Below, in pieces: positions 27,743 through 37,391 of a stretch of 38,033 nucleotides of DNA (positions are counted from its first letter, which is position 1; every line of letters starts with the position of its first letter). This DNA comes from an uncultured Verrucomicrobia subdivision 3 bacterium (GTDB taxonomy: Bacteria; Verrucomicrobiota; Verrucomicrobiia; Limisphaerales; UBA8199): assembly GCA_903913865.1 (NCBI GenBank), contig CAIWMU010000002.1, positions 1-38,033 on the forward strand, written 5' to 3'. Below the pieces are notes generated by a model. It ran no database searches, was not told the origin of the DNA, and saw nothing but the letters and a program-made list of their open reading frames with translations. The position numbers and the translations under genes are program-made.

Positions 27743-29104
27743 ATGATGAGCAGGCTTGATTCCATGTGGCGGTGTAAGCATCCTGCGCCGATGGACTTTC
27801 ACAGAAGATTTTTGGGACTCCAAGTGCATGTTCGGGCTGCAGGGGCATTGCTCCTGAGCGCGGCATGTCTAACGCTGGCCAACAATGGCACTTGTGCCAC
27901 GGGGTGGCCGTCATTTCGGGGGCCGACCGGCGATGGTCACGCGCCAGTGGAATGCGCGCCGCCTGTGGAGTGGGGCGAGAGCAACCGTGTTAAATGGAGT
28001 ACTGAAATTCCCAACAGAGGCTGGTCCACGCCGGCCGTTCTGGGAGATCAGGTCTGGGTCACTGCAGCGACGGTTGATGGCAAGGACTCGTTCGTGTTGA
28101 GCCTCGATGCAGCGACGGGAAAGATCAAGGTGAACAAACAATTGTTCCACACTGAAGCACCGGAGCCTCTGGGGAATGATGTTAATTGTTATGCCACCCC
28201 CTCACCGGTGATCGAGCAGGGGCGGGTCTATGTCCATTTTGGCAGCTACGGCACGGCCTGTCTGGACACCAGAAGCGGGGCGGTGGTCTGGGAGCGGAAG
28301 GATCTCCAATGCAGGCATTACAGGGGGCCTTCATCTTCACCGATCCTTTTTGAGAACCTCTTGATCCTGACCTATGACGGTGCGGACCTGCAGTATCATG
28401 TGGCCCTGGACAAGAAGACGGGCAAAACGGTCTGGAAGACGGACAGGTCTGTTCCCTGGAACGATGAGAATGTGCCGGGCCAGATGGCCAAGGACGGGGA
28501 TTTGCGCAAGGCGCACAGCACACCGCTGGTGGTTGTGGCGGATGGGAAGCCGCTGCTGCTCTCGGCCGGGGCGAAGGCCGCATACGGCTATGAGCCACGC
28601 ACAGGCAAGGAACTCTGGCAGGTGCGGCACATGGCCTGGTCGGCGGCGCCCATGCCGCTCTACCGCAACGGCTTGTCCTACTTCGTCACCGGCTCGGGGA
28701 AGACCGAACTGCTCGCGATACGGATCGGGGGGCAGGGGAATGTCAGCGAGACTCATGTGGCCTGGCGCTACGATGACATGGTGGCAAAGACAGCCTCGCC
28801 AATCATCGTTGAGGACAAAATTTACATGGTCAGCGATGACGGCATGCTGACCTGTCTGAACGCGGAGAGCGGGAAACAGGTGTGGCGCTGCAGGGTTGGG
28901 GGCAACTATGCCGCATCCCCGCTGCTGGCGGGCGGGAAGCTCTACTTTTTCAGCAAACAGGGGAAGGCAACCGTGTTGGAGCCGGGGGCGGAATACAAGG
29001 CGCTGGGAACCAACACCCTTTCCGAGGGATTCATGGCATCCCCTGCACTGGTGGGGAACACCCTCTTTCTGCGCACCCGCACGCGGCTATACCGGGTGGA
29101 GTAG
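27743..29104 (+). CDS. Exported PQQ-like beta-propeller protein (BamB-fold)
   Basis: The protein has a hydrophobic signal segment (residues about 28-48) and then WPSFRGPTGDGHAP, the typical opening of beta-propeller proteins of planctomycetes and verrucomicrobia. Repeated blades follow, each with a W or V-x-x-x-TGK/SGK signature: SLDAATGKIKVN, CLDTRSGAVVWE, ALDKKTGKTVWK, YEPRTGKELWQ, CLNAESGKQVWR. These are PQQ-enzyme-type repeats, but no disulfide or cofactor-binding set of a true PQQ dehydrogenase is visible, so it is probably a scaffold or binding protein in the periplasm. The start is uncertain: the ATG at 27791 (MDFHRR) would give a better signal peptide. It is divergent from the Gfo/Idh gene, 74 bases away. 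Confidence 0.85.
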   Translation: MMSRLDSMWRCKHPAPMDFHRRFLGLQVHVRAAGALLLSAACLTLANNGTCATGWPSFRGPTGDGHAPVECAPPVEWGESNRVKWSTEIPNRGWSTPAVLGDQVWVTAATVDGKDSFVLSLDAATGKIKVNKQLFHTEAPEPLGNDVNCYATPSPVIEQGRVYVHFGSYGTACLDTRSGAVVWERKDLQCRHYRGPSSSPILFENLLILTYDGADLQYHVALDKKTGKTVWKTDRSVPWNDENVPGQMAKDGDLRKAHSTPLVVVADGKPLLLSAGAKAAYGYEPRTGKELWQVRHMAWSAAPMPLYRNGLSYFVTGSGKTELLAIRIGGQGNVSETHVAWRYDDMVAKTASPIIVEDKIYMVSDDGMLTCLNAESGKQVWRCRVGGNYAASPLLAGGKLYFFSKQGKATVLEPGAEYKALGTNTLSEGFMASPALVGNTLFLRTRTRLYRVE

Positions 29105-29189
29105 TATTTGAGCACTTGCCTGAAGGGGTGCCCGGTGCCATGTTAGGCTGAGCCATGACGCCGGATGGTGTCTCCGCTCTTTTGAGGTT

Positions 29190-31211
29190 ATGTCGCAGGA
29201 CACATTAAATCTGTTGCTGATCGAGCACGATGCCGACTTTGGCGGCAAGGTGGCTGACATGTTGCGCCAGACGCGTGATAACTCGGCGTCAACCCTGAAG
29301 ACCGTCAGCCATCTGGAGGAGGGGCTGGCAGCGCTCACGGCAGGCGACCCATTTGATCTGGTCATTTTTGACGTCTCACTGCCTGATGGAGCCGGGTTGG
29401 CAAATGTCGGCTTGATCCGGGCACGGGCCCCTCAATTGCCTGTCATCGTGACAGGCGATTCGGACTCCGAGGCCATTGCTGTGGAGGCTGTTCATGCCGG
29501 TGCCCAGGACTATCTTGTGAAGGGGCAGTTGACGCCCGGTTGGCTGGAACGTTCCATGCGTTACGCCATTGAACGTTATCATCTCGACCAATCCCTCAAG
29601 GCGGCGGAGGAGAAATACCACAACGTCTTCGACCACCTTGTGGAGGGTATTTTTCAGACCACTCCCCAGGGTCGGTATTTGATGGCCAACATGGCCCTGG
29701 CAAGGATTTACGGCTACTCCTCACCCGAGGAGTTGATCCAGGGAATGCAGGACATCAGCACCGATCTTTACGTGGCTTTCGGTCGCCGGGAGGAATTTGT
29801 GGCTGCCATGCAGCAGAATGACCTTCTCACCGGGTTTGAGTCCCAAGTGCGGCGCAAGGACGGGACGGTGATCTGGATTTCTGAAAACTGTCGTGCGGTG
29901 CGGGACTCCAAAGGGGGGCTGTTTTTTTATGAGGGGACCGTTGAGGACGTGACACAACGCCGGACGGTCGAGGAGCGGTTGAGGAAATCCGAGGCTCTTT
30001 ATCATTCGCTGGTGGAAACACTGCCGCAGAATATCTTCCGCAAGAATCTTGTGGGAAGGTTCACGTTCGGTAACCAGCAATTTTGCAAGACGCTTGGCCG
30101 GAGCCTCGGGGACATTGTGGGGAGGACCGATTTCGACTTTTTCCCGCCGAAACTTGCCGAGAAATACCAGCAGGATGACCGCAATGTGCTGGAGACGCGT
30201 CAACCCTATGACACCGTGGAGGAGCATCAACCGCCCGGCCACGGGAAGATCTATGTGCAGGTGGTGAAGACGCCCATCTGTGATGCGGATGGGAAAGTGC
30301 TTGGGTTGCAGGGGATCTTCTGGGATATCACGCAGCAAAAGCTTGCAGATGAGAAAATTCGCAAGGCCAATGCCGAGCTTGACCAGAGCCGGAAGGAACT
30401 GAGGGGGAAAAACGAGGAGATGGAGGATGATCTCAGGATGGCACGTGAGATCCAGATGACCATGCTCCCGCAAAGTTATCCGGAGTTTCCCCGATCCATA
30501 TCCCAACCGGAGAGCGCATTCAAATTCACCCACCGCTACCTTCCGACGGGCACTGTGGGTGGGGATTTTTTCACGATTTCCGCCCTTTCTGAGACCCTGG
30601 CGTCCGTGTTCGTCTGCGATGTGGCCGGGCACGGGATACGGTCGGCTCTTGTGACGGCCATGATCAGGGCGTTGGTGGAGGAACTGAAGCCCGTGGCGAC
30701 GGATCCGGGGCAGTTCCTGAGCAAGTTGAACCTGGATTTGTGCGCGATTCTTAAGAACACGGGGTCGCCACTGCTCACGACTGCATTCTACCTGGTGGCT
30801 GATGCGGAGACGGGGCGGGTGAGCTTTGCGAATGCGGGTCACCCAAAGCCCGTGCGCATCAGCCGTCAGAAGGGTGTTGCACAGGTGCTTACGGTTCCGG
30901 GAACCCGCCCGCAACCGGCTCTGGGGTTGTTTGAGAATGCCAGATATGTGGCGTCGAGTGCTGAACTCTCTCCCGGGGACGTGCTGGTGCTTTTCACGGA
31001 CGGTTTGGTGGAGGTTCACAACAGGAACGAGGATCTTTGGACGGAGGAACAGTTGCTCTCCAGTCTTCAGAGCAGAGCCTGTCTTCCGCCCGAGCAGATC
31101 CTTCAGGAGTTGCTTGCCGAGATCAAGGATTTCTCAGAGGGGAGCAACTTCACGGATGATGTCTGTCTGGTTGCCATGGAATTCGTGGGGCCCTCCGAAA
31201 AAAGAGGATGA
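29190..31211 (+). CDS. Response regulator with two PAS domains and a PP2C (SpoIIE-type) phosphatase output
   Basis: Domains in order in this 673-residue protein: a receiver (about 5-125) with phospho-acceptor Asp61 in VIFDVSLPDG and Lys in YLVKGQ; a PAS domain (about 145-265; YHNVFDHLVEGIFQT, ending in a PAC-like DVTQRRTVEERL); a second PAS (about 275-390; PQNIFRKNLVGRFTF, ending GIFWDITQQKLADEKI); a coiled-coil linker; and a SpoIIE/RsbU-type PP2C phosphatase (about 420-665) with GGDFF, VCDVAGHGIRSALV, NAGHPKP, LFTDGL and FTDDV metal-site residues. The protein would dephosphorylate a Ser/Thr-phosphorylated partner, usually an anti-sigma-factor antagonist, in response to a sensor kinase and PAS signals. 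No kinase or antagonist gene is in the window. It starts at an ATG preceded closely by GAGG. Confidence 0.93.
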   Translation: MSQDTLNLLLIEHDADFGGKVADMLRQTRDNSASTLKTVSHLEEGLAALTAGDPFDLVIFDVSLPDGAGLANVGLIRARAPQLPVIVTGDSDSEAIAVEAVHAGAQDYLVKGQLTPGWLERSMRYAIERYHLDQSLKAAEEKYHNVFDHLVEGIFQTTPQGRYLMANMALARIYGYSSPEELIQGMQDISTDLYVAFGRREEFVAAMQQNDLLTGFESQVRRKDGTVIWISENCRAVRDSKGGLFFYEGTVEDVTQRRTVEERLRKSEALYHSLVETLPQNIFRKNLVGRFTFGNQQFCKTLGRSLGDIVGRTDFDFFPPKLAEKYQQDDRNVLETRQPYDTVEEHQPPGHGKIYVQVVKTPICDADGKVLGLQGIFWDITQQKLADEKIRKANAELDQSRKELRGKNEEMEDDLRMAREIQMTMLPQSYPEFPRSISQPESAFKFTHRYLPTGTVGGDFFTISALSETLASVFVCDVAGHGIRSALVTAMIRALVEELKPVATDPGQFLSKLNLDLCAILKNTGSPLLTTAFYLVADAETGRVSFANAGHPKPVRISRQKGVAQVLTVPGTRPQPALGLFENARYVASSAELSPGDVLVLFTDGLVEVHNRNEDLWTEEQLLSSLQSRACLPPEQILQELLAEIKDFSEGSNFTDDVCLVAMEFVGPSEKRG

Positions 31212-31213
31212 AT

Positions 31214-31232
31214 CGTAAAGATTCTCTTTACG
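31214..31232 (+). terminator. Hairpin directly after the PP2C regulator gene
   Basis: CGTAAAGA-TTC-TCTTTACG is a perfect eight-pair hairpin two bases after the stop codon. No T-run follows, so it is a weak terminator at best and may protect the mRNA 3' end. The remaining 240 bases up to the next gene show nothing further. Confidence 0.4.
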
Positions 31233-31478
31233 AACTGCATCAAAGTGCGTAAATCTCTTTTAGCCGTAACAACTGCGGCAGAACCGCAAATGGATCTGGA
31301 GCAACGTGACGAGATCGTTAGCTGGCAGTCGAACCCATCGACAGGGGGGTGGTTCTCACCCGATCCCCGTAACTGTTCAGATTCACGCCGGGAGTTGGTG
31401 CGTATCCAGCACCGGTCATTTCTTTGCGGGTCTCGTTTTAATCCTCAAACCACATAGAAAGGCACAGGAGAATATCCA

Positions 31479-31784
31479 ATGGAACTGCATCATCCGATCC
31501 TGAGAGAGTTTCCCGAGCACCGTGAAGTCATCCGCCGTTTGAAAGGCAGTGATGACCACTTCCGGAACATGTTTGATGAATATCACCGGCTGGACGATTC
31601 AATCTACCGCATCGAGGAGGAGATTGACTTCGCTACGGACCAGGAGATCGAGGAACTCAAAATGCGCCGGGCGAAGTTGAAGGATTACATGTATCACCTG
31701 ATCCGGCATGCGGCGCCATGCTGCCCGACGTGTGAGGGCACTGGAATCGCAAAGCCTGGCGACGACGCTGAGGCCAAGCCATAG
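31479..31784 (+). CDS. DUF465/YdcH-like small helical protein with a C-terminal CxxCxGxG motif
   Basis: This 101-residue protein begins like the DUF465 (YdcH) family: HHPILREFPEHREVIRRLK, then HFRNMFDEYHRLDDSIYRIEE, a short two-helix coiled coil. The family is usually about 70-80 residues and has no known function. Here about 20 residues are added after the coiled coil, with APCCPTCEGTGIAKPG, a single copy of the CxxCxGxG motif that in DnaJ binds zinc in four copies. A good ribosome site (AGGAG) lies about eight bases before the ATG. It is transcribed toward the convergent typA gene and ends in a shared terminator. The motif suggests zinc binding or pairing with a second chain, which is untested. 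Confidence 0.8.
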   Translation: MELHHPILREFPEHREVIRRLKGSDDHFRNMFDEYHRLDDSIYRIEEEIDFATDQEIEELKMRRAKLKDYMYHLIRHAAPCCPTCEGTGIAKPGDDAEAKP

Positions 31785-31802
31785 TGACCGGAATATGAAG
31801 TC

Positions 31803-31820
31803 ACACGCCGGCAGGCGTGT
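31803..31820 (+). terminator. Hairpin downstream of the DUF465-like gene
   Basis: ACACGCC-GGCA-GGCGTGT forms a perfect seven-pair stem, followed by TCAATAATT. It precedes the stronger terminator at 31840 and may act with it. Confidence 0.45.
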
Positions 31821-31839
31821 TCAATAATTATTAACGAAG

Positions 31840-31872
31840 AAGGGGGATGGACTTTTGGTCCATCCCCCTTTT
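31840..31872. terminator. Strong bidirectional intrinsic terminator
   Basis: AAGGGGGATGGAC pairs perfectly with GTCCATCCCCCTT around a five-base loop and is followed by further Ts on the plus strand. A-rich sequence on the other side gives Ts on the minus strand. It lies between the convergent DUF465-like and typA genes and would stop both. Confidence 0.9.
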
Positions 31873-31885
31873 GGGTTGATTGATT

Positions 31886-33721
31886 CTATTCAGAAATGAT
31901 CTTTGAGGATCGGCTCTGGGCGGCACGCTTGCGCTGGTTTTCGTCCAGAATCTTTTTGCGCAGGCGGAGGTTCTTGGGAGTGGCCTCCACATATTCATCC
32001 GGCCCGATGTATTCCAAGGCCCTCTCAAGTGACATCTTGAACGGCGGGTTAAGCTGGATCCCCTTGCCATCACCCTGCGAGCGCATGTTGGTGAGCTTCT
32101 TGGCTTTGCAGGGGTTGACAGGAATGTCATTTTCGCGGGCGTTCTCACCCACGATCATGCCAATGTAGATGGCTTCGCCCGGTTCAACCATGAGGCGACC
32201 GCGTTCCTGGATCATATTCAGAGCGTAGGCCATGGCCTCACCGCCCTCCATGCTGACGAGGGAACCGTTCTTCCGGGCGGCAATATCTCCGCGATCCGGA
32301 CCGTATTCGTGGAAGAGATGGCTGATGACACCAAGGCCACGGGTCTGGTTGACCAGATCGGTTTCAAACCCGATCAAGCCGCGTGTGGGGATGAGGGCTT
32401 CGATGCTGACATCGTTCCCATGATGGTTCATCGATGTGATATCACCCTTGCGCCCGGCGAGGTTTTGGAGGACATCGCCCATGGCTTCCTTCGGGATTTC
32501 CAGAAAGAGCTTCTCGATCGGTTCCAGCAGGTTGCCCTCTGAATCCTTGCGGTAGATGACTTCCGGTCGGGAGACGAGCACTTCGTGACCTTCGCGGCGC
32601 ATCTGCTCCACCAGAATCGCGATCTGCATCTCGCCGCGCCCGCTGACACTGAAGATGTTGGGGGCTTCGGTTTGGGCGATGCGAACCGCCACATTGGTGC
32701 GGATTTCCTTGGTTAAACGCTCCCAGATGTGCCGGGCGGTGACGAGCTTGCCATCAACCCCGGCGAGCGGGCCGTCATTCACGGCAAACTGCATCTGGAT
32801 TGTTGGCGGGTCGATGGGAACGAAGGGCAGGGGAGTCCGCTCGATGGTGTCGGTGATGGTTTCACCGATGAAGACGTCCTCGAAACCGGCAATCCCGATG
32901 ATATCTCCAGCGTGGGCTTCCTGGATCTCGATCCGCTTCATGCCTTCGAAATGAAAGATGGCAGTGACCTTGGAGTTCTCTTTGCGTCCATCCCCATGGA
33001 TGCAGACTGCGGGATCACCGACCTTGATCTTGCCGCACACGATTTTGCCCAGGGCGATACGGCCGAGGTAATCGGAATAATCGAGATTGGCGACCAATAG
33101 TTTGAACCCTTCACCAGCATGGGCCCTGGGGGGCGGGATGTGCTTGATGATGGCGTCGAACAGCGGTTCCATAGTGCCACTGGCATGGTCCAGTTGCTCT
33201 TTGGCGTAGCCGCCCTTCGCACTGGCATAGATCACCGGGAAATCCAACTGCTCATCGGTGGCATGGAGGGAGACGAACAGGTCAAAAATGGCATCGAGAA
33301 CCTTGTGGGGGTTTGCGTTGTCGCGGTCGATCTTGTTGATGACCACGATGGGCTTTGCCCCGGCTTCGAGGGCCTTGCGCAGCACAAAACGGGTTTGCGC
33401 CTGGGGGCCGTCCACGGAATCGACGACCAGAAGCACTCCGTCGATCATGTTCATGATCCGCTCCACCTCACCGCCGAAATCGGCGTGTCCCGGAGTATCC
33501 ACAATGTTGATGTGGTAGTTCTTGTATTTGAAGGCGGCGTTTTTGGCACGAATGGTGATGCCCTTCTCCCGCTCGAGATCCATGGAATCCATGAGCCGCT
33601 CTTCGGAGGACTCTGCCTGATTTGCACGGAATGTGCCCGATTGCTTGAGAAGGCAATCCACAAGGGTGGTCTTGCCATGGTCAACGTGGGCGATGATCGC
33701 GATATTTCTAATGTGCTGCAT
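31886..33721 (-). CDS. typA: Ribosome-associated translational GTPase TypA/BipA
   Basis: This 611-residue protein aligns along its full length with E. coli BipA (607). The GTPase motifs are [10 protein letters not shown] (11-20), the switch-I region [28 protein letters not shown], and [10 protein letters not shown]. Later family marks include [44 protein letters not shown], and the TypA C-terminal [20 protein letters not shown]. TypA binds the ribosome at the EF-G site and helps ribosome assembly and stress growth. I chose the ATG at 33721 ([10 protein letters not shown]), which matches the family start; a TTG at 33739 would add six residues. No Shine-Dalgarno sequence is evident at either. 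It is divergent from ruvB, with about 200 bases between them. Confidence 0.97.
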   Translation of the reverse strand: MQHIRNIAIIAHVDHGKTTLVDCLLKQSGTFRANQAESSEERLMDSMDLEREKGITIRAKNAAFKYKNYHINIVDTPGHADFGGEVERIMNMIDGVLLVVDSVDGPQAQTRFVLRKALEAGAKPIVVINKIDRDNANPHKVLDAIFDLFVSLHATDEQLDFPVIYASAKGGYAKEQLDHASGTMEPLFDAIIKHIPPPRAHAGEGFKLLVANLDYSDYLGRIALGKIVCGKIKVGDPAVCIHGDGRKENSKVTAIFHFEGMKRIEIQEAHAGDIIGIAGFEDVFIGETITDTIERTPLPFVPIDPPTIQMQFAVNDGPLAGVDGKLVTARHIWERLTKEIRTNVAVRIAQTEAPNIFSVSGRGEMQIAILVEQMRREGHEVLVSRPEVIYRKDSEGNLLEPIEKLFLEIPKEAMGDVLQNLAGRKGDITSMNHHGNDVSIEALIPTRGLIGFETDLVNQTRGLGVISHLFHEYGPDRGDIAARKNGSLVSMEGGEAMAYALNMIQERGRLMVEPGEAIYIGMIVGENARENDIPVNPCKAKKLTNMRSQGDGKGIQLNPPFKMSLERALEYIGPDEYVEATPKNLRLRKKILDENQRKRAAQSRSSKIISE

Positions 33722-33921
33722 ATCCAAGTTAATGCTCAAATCCCAGCCGGGGCGAAAGCACCCGGGAATTGATCCAACCTTGCCTCAAAGGGATGTTCCC
33801 AGTTAAGAAGTCAGGCCGCCAGAAATCGAGCCAAACAATATGCCCGATTCAATGCTGCGGTCAAGAAGAGATTTGAGGGTTTTCACCTTGCGCCCTTTGG
33901 GGCTTCGCGCATCCTGAAGTC

Positions 33922-34941
33922 ATGGCTGAGCGGTTGACATCCAATATCCTGACCAAACCCGACGCGGCGTTGGAAATGACGTTGCGTCCCTCGATTTTTT
34001 CCGATTTTACCGGACAGGCCAAGGTAAAGGAGCGCCTGGAAATCACAGTGGCGGCTGCCAAACAGCGCAAGGAGCCGATTGACCATGTGCTTTTGAGCGG
34101 TCCTCCGGGACTGGGCAAGACCACTCTTGCCTGCATCATCGCCAAGGCGATGGGGGCCAATTTGAAGAGCACCAGCGGTCCCACCATCGAAAAAGCCGGG
34201 GATCTGGCCGGGTTGCTGACCAACCTGGAGGAGGGGGATGTGCTTTTCATCGATGAAATCCACCGGCTGCAGAAGACAATCGAGGAATATCTGTATCCGG
34301 CGATGGAGGATTTCAAATTGGACATCATCATTGATCAGGGGCCGAATGCGCGGAGTGTGCGCCTTTCGCTCCCCAGATTCACGTTGATCGGTGCCACCAC
34401 CCGCAGCGGGTTGCTCACGGCCCCGCTCCTGACCCGGTTCCCCATCCGGGAACGGCTGGATTACTATCAGGCGGACCAGTTGAAACAGATCGTGATGAGG
34501 TCGGCCCGGTTGTTGAATGTCGAGATGGAGGAGCGTGGGGCAGAGGAGATTGCCCGGCGTAGCCGGGGCACCCCCCGGATCGCCAATAATCTGGTGAAGC
34601 GGGTCAGGGATTATGCCCAGGTCCGGCATTCGGGCATTGTCACAGGTGAGATTGCCGATGCAGCCCTAAAACTGCTGGAGATTGACGAGAATGGGCTGGA
34701 CGAGATGGACAAGAGGATTTTGGAAGCAATCATCGTCAAATTCGGCGGCGGCCCTGTGGGAATCAGTTCACTTGCTGTGACGGTGGGTGAGGAACCTGAT
34801 ACCATCGAGGAGGTTTACGAGCCCTACCTGATCATGGAGGGCTACCTTAAACGCACATCCCAGGGACGGGTGGCGACTGAGCTTGGCTACAAAAAGCTCG
34901 GGATGAGGCCCTCCACGGGAGGGCAGCAGGACCTCATTTGA
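33922..34941 (+). CDS. ruvB: Holliday junction branch-migration ATPase RuvB
   Basis: This 339-residue protein has the usual RuvB length and motifs: an N-terminal [19 protein letters not shown], Walker [12 protein letters not shown] with Lys66, Walker [11 protein letters not shown] with Asp111 and Glu112, sensor 1 [11 protein letters not shown], an arginine-finger region PLLTRFPI, and the C-terminal winged-helix signature [27 protein letters not shown]. RuvB forms hexameric rings that drive branch migration with RuvA. No ruvA or ruvC is in this window, so the genes are scattered in this genome. The ATG at 33922 is the natural family start. It is convergent with the beta-propeller gene, 65 bases away. 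Confidence 0.98.
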   Translation: MAERLTSNILTKPDAALEMTLRPSIFSDFTGQAKVKERLEITVAAAKQRKEPIDHVLLSGPPGLGKTTLACIIAKAMGANLKSTSGPTIEKAGDLAGLLTNLEEGDVLFIDEIHRLQKTIEEYLYPAMEDFKLDIIIDQGPNARSVRLSLPRFTLIGATTRSGLLTAPLLTRFPIRERLDYYQADQLKQIVMRSARLLNVEMEERGAEEIARRSRGTPRIANNLVKRVRDYAQVRHSGIVTGEIADAALKLLEIDENGLDEMDKRILEAIIVKFGGGPVGISSLAVTVGEEPDTIEEVYEPYLIMEGYLKRTSQGRVATELGYKKLGMRPSTGGQQDLI

Positions 34942-35006
34942 TCGCGCACCCCACTGCCGGGGCTGTCCGAGTTACTCGCTCCCGGGGATGAACCCCACCA
35001 CTCCTT

Positions 35007-36245
35007 TCACCTGCCGGGAATATGGAGGCTGGAGAAGCCGGGGAGGGTGGGGATGATCCGGTCGCAGGAAAAACACCAGAGGTCCCAGTGGCCGTCGATG
35101 TAGTTTCCATTGGCCGGCAGGGGGCATGCCTGGGTGTAGAGATACCACTGCTTTCCGAATTGGTAGAAGGCCGGGGTGGCGACGTGATAGATCGTTTCGT
35201 CCCGATACAAGCCGGTCCATTTCGTTTGGAGGACTGTATCCACATCGATCTGCTGCCAGCCGGTGGAGGGACTTTTGCTCACGGCAATAACGGGGCGCCA
35301 CCGCTTGCCTGAGTCGATTCCGACCTCCATGGCGAGCACATAGGTGCTGCCTATCTTCGAGATCTGATGCCACTCATAATAGGCGCCAGGGGTTGATTTG
35401 AAGATCTGTCCCATGCCGCGCGGGTCCTGCGGATTGAAGTGGCGGGTCCAGGATTTGCCGTCCGGGGAGGTCGCAAGCCGGATGCCCGGGAGAACGCCAT
35501 CCTTGCCACGGTAGGAGTAATACAGGAACCAGTCCCATCGCCCGGCTTTCCGATTCCACTCCCGCCATACTGCCGCCTGGGATGCCATCTCCTCAAAGTA
35601 GGGGGCTGCCGGTTCGGGTGCGAGAACGGGTTGGGAGCCCACGCGCTGGATGCGCTCGGGGGAGATGTCGGCATAGCCATCAGCTCCAGCCGGGCAGATG
35701 GCGAGGCCGATCCGGTCCTGAACCGAGGCCGTGGTGCCAGAGTAATAGATGTAGTAGGAATCCTCCTTGGGCAGGTAGAGAACCGCGTCCAGCCGGATGC
35801 TCCCGGAGTCCCATCCTGTCGGTGCGGGGCTGAAAACCGGGTTTGCGGGATCCTGATGCCAGGTAAACGGATCCGACTTTTTGGCCCATGCCTTTCCGAT
35901 GAAGCAAAGGTTCCGGTTTGTGGTTGGCACTCCTGAGTAAAACATGACCAGCCTGTCCCGGACCTTGGGGTTTGGAAGAATGCACGGTTCCTGGACTTGC
36001 TGGGTCTCCCATGGGGAATCCGCCCTGTTGATGATGATTTGGCCACGAATGGGCTTTGGTTCGCTGGCTGCCGCGGTGGGAAATGCCTGCAGGGCGAGCC
36101 CCAGCAGGGCGGCGATGAGGGTGAGTCGTATCACCGCGTAAATCGGGCGGGGAGGCAGCGGGCCGGAGACAAGAGTTTTGTGGGGATGCGGGTTGCACAG
36201 TCGTGACGCAATGGGCGCGGTTCCTGTGTCCTTGAGTGGTGCCAT
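35007..36245 (-). CDS. Exported five-bladed beta-propeller protein (GH43/GH130-like)
   Basis: A hydrophobic signal segment, RLTLIAALLGLALQAFPTAAA, is followed by GQIIINRADSPWETQQVQEPCILPNPKVR-type sequence and MFYSGVPTTNRNLCFIGKAW. Similar blade motifs recur: SGSIRLDAVLYLPKED, YYIYYSGTTASVQDRIGLA, WDWFLYYSYRGKDG, GIRLATSPDGKSWT. This is the pattern of glycoside-hydrolase families with five-bladed propellers (GH43, GH117, GH130) and their uncharacterised relatives. I cannot place the catalytic acids with confidence, so enzymatic activity is not claimed. The signal segment lies unusually deep (about residue 40) if the ATG at 36245 is used. A GTG at 36134 would put it at the N-terminus and may be the real start. 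Divergent from the URO-D-family gene. Confidence 0.72.
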   Translation of the reverse strand: MAPLKDTGTAPIASRLCNPHPHKTLVSGPLPPRPIYAVIRLTLIAALLGLALQAFPTAAASEPKPIRGQIIINRADSPWETQQVQEPCILPNPKVRDRLVMFYSGVPTTNRNLCFIGKAWAKKSDPFTWHQDPANPVFSPAPTGWDSGSIRLDAVLYLPKEDSYYIYYSGTTASVQDRIGLAICPAGADGYADISPERIQRVGSQPVLAPEPAAPYFEEMASQAAVWREWNRKAGRWDWFLYYSYRGKDGVLPGIRLATSPDGKSWTRHFNPQDPRGMGQIFKSTPGAYYEWHQISKIGSTYVLAMEVGIDSGKRWRPVIAVSKSPSTGWQQIDVDTVLQTKWTGLYRDETIYHVATPAFYQFGKQWYLYTQACPLPANGNYIDGHWDLWCFSCDRIIPTLPGFSSLHIPGR

Positions 36246-36368
36246 GGGGCCAGCCTATTGCCCGGGAAGCGGTTTGGCAAGGATGTCGGCGGGCCGGGGG
36301 ATGAAGTGTGTGATCCTGTGCAGGTTGGTGTGGTGTTTGCAGGTGGGAGGTTTTAGATTCCGCCTGTG

Positions 36369-37391
36369 ATGACCTCCCGAGAACGTGTGTTGACTGCCTT
36401 GAACCACCGCCAACCGGACCGGACGCCCCGGGATTTCTGGGCTGAGCGGCCCGCGCTGAACCGCCTGTTTGCGCATCTGGGGCACAGCGATCCGGTCCGG
36501 CTGATGGATGATCTGGGGATCGACATCGCGCATCTGGAGGCTCCGCCAACGGCTGAGTGCCACATCGGTGGCGGGGTTTATCAGAACTTCTGGGGTGAGC
36601 GGTTTATTCATCAAAACACACCGTGGGGGCCGATGCGGGAGGATGTTCCCGGGGCGTTGACGGAGGCGCAGAGTCTTTCGGACCTGGAAACGTTTGCCTG
36701 GCCAACCCCGGACTGCATCGACCGATCCCGCCTTCAGGAGCAGTGCCGGTGCCACGGGCGGCGGGCACTGCTCTATGGTTTTGCCGATATCTGGCAAAGG
36801 CCCGCGCTGGTGAGGGGGTGGGAGGGGATGTTTCTGGACATGGTGGAGCGGCCGGAGTGGGTTCATTTTCTGGGGCGGAAGTTCACCGATTTTTATCTGG
36901 AGGATTACACCCGGGCGGCGGAGATCACGAAGGGGCGGATTGATCTTTACCTGCTGATCAGTGATCTGGGCAGCCAGCGGGGGCCGCTGATCTCGCTCCC
37001 GATGTTCGAGCAGTTTGTGGCGCCCTATCTGAAGGAAATGATTGACCGCATCCATACCATCGGAGGGCGGGTGATGTTCCACAGTTGTGGATCGATATCG
37101 ACCTTCATTCCCCGACTGATTGAGCTGGGCGTGGATGTGCTGGACCCGATCCAGCCGGTCGGCCCTGAAATGCAACCCCGGGTCTTGAAGGAGGCGCATG
37201 GAGGGAGGATCAGCTTTCACGGAGGGATGGACATGCAACATCTGCTTCCTCAGGCCAGCCCCGGGGAGGTCGCCGCCACTGCCCGGCATTATTGCGAGAC
37301 GCTCGGTGCCGGTGGGGGCTACATATTGGGGCCTGCCCACCTGTTCCAGCCGGACGTTCCGCCCGAGAACATTCTGGCGGTGTATAGATGA
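36369..37391 (+). CDS. URO-D/MtaA-type methyltransferase-family enzyme
   Basis: The protein (about 340 residues) has the (alpha/beta)-barrel pattern of the uroporphyrinogen decarboxylase/corrinoid methyltransferase superfamily: the N-terminal SRERVLTALNHRQPDRTPRD, a central LLISDLGSQRGPLISLPMFEQFVAPYLKE-like part, and MFHSCGSISTFIPRLIELGVDVLDPIQ, where His and Cys resemble the zinc ligands of MtaA/CmuA-type methyltransferases. The C-terminal FHGGMDMQHLLP and GGGYILGPAHLFQPDVPPENIL are also typical. True HemE keeps a conserved N-terminal P-x-x-x-M-R-Q-A-G motif, which is absent, so this is one of the numerous paralogues in verrucomicrobia that may demethylate or methylate an unknown compound. 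The ATG at 36369 follows an in-frame GTG at 36366. Confidence 0.88.
   Translation: MTSRERVLTALNHRQPDRTPRDFWAERPALNRLFAHLGHSDPVRLMDDLGIDIAHLEAPPTAECHIGGGVYQNFWGERFIHQNTPWGPMREDVPGALTEAQSLSDLETFAWPTPDCIDRSRLQEQCRCHGRRALLYGFADIWQRPALVRGWEGMFLDMVERPEWVHFLGRKFTDFYLEDYTRAAEITKGRIDLYLLISDLGSQRGPLISLPMFEQFVAPYLKEMIDRIHTIGGRVMFHSCGSISTFIPRLIELGVDVLDPIQPVGPEMQPRVLKEAHGGRISFHGGMDMQHLLPQASPGEVAATARHYCETLGAGGGYILGPAHLFQPDVPPENILAVYR

Noticed and set aside
29721-31019. A 432-codon open frame on the minus strand
   Set aside because: It is antisense to the PAS and phosphatase domains and shows no family resemblance.
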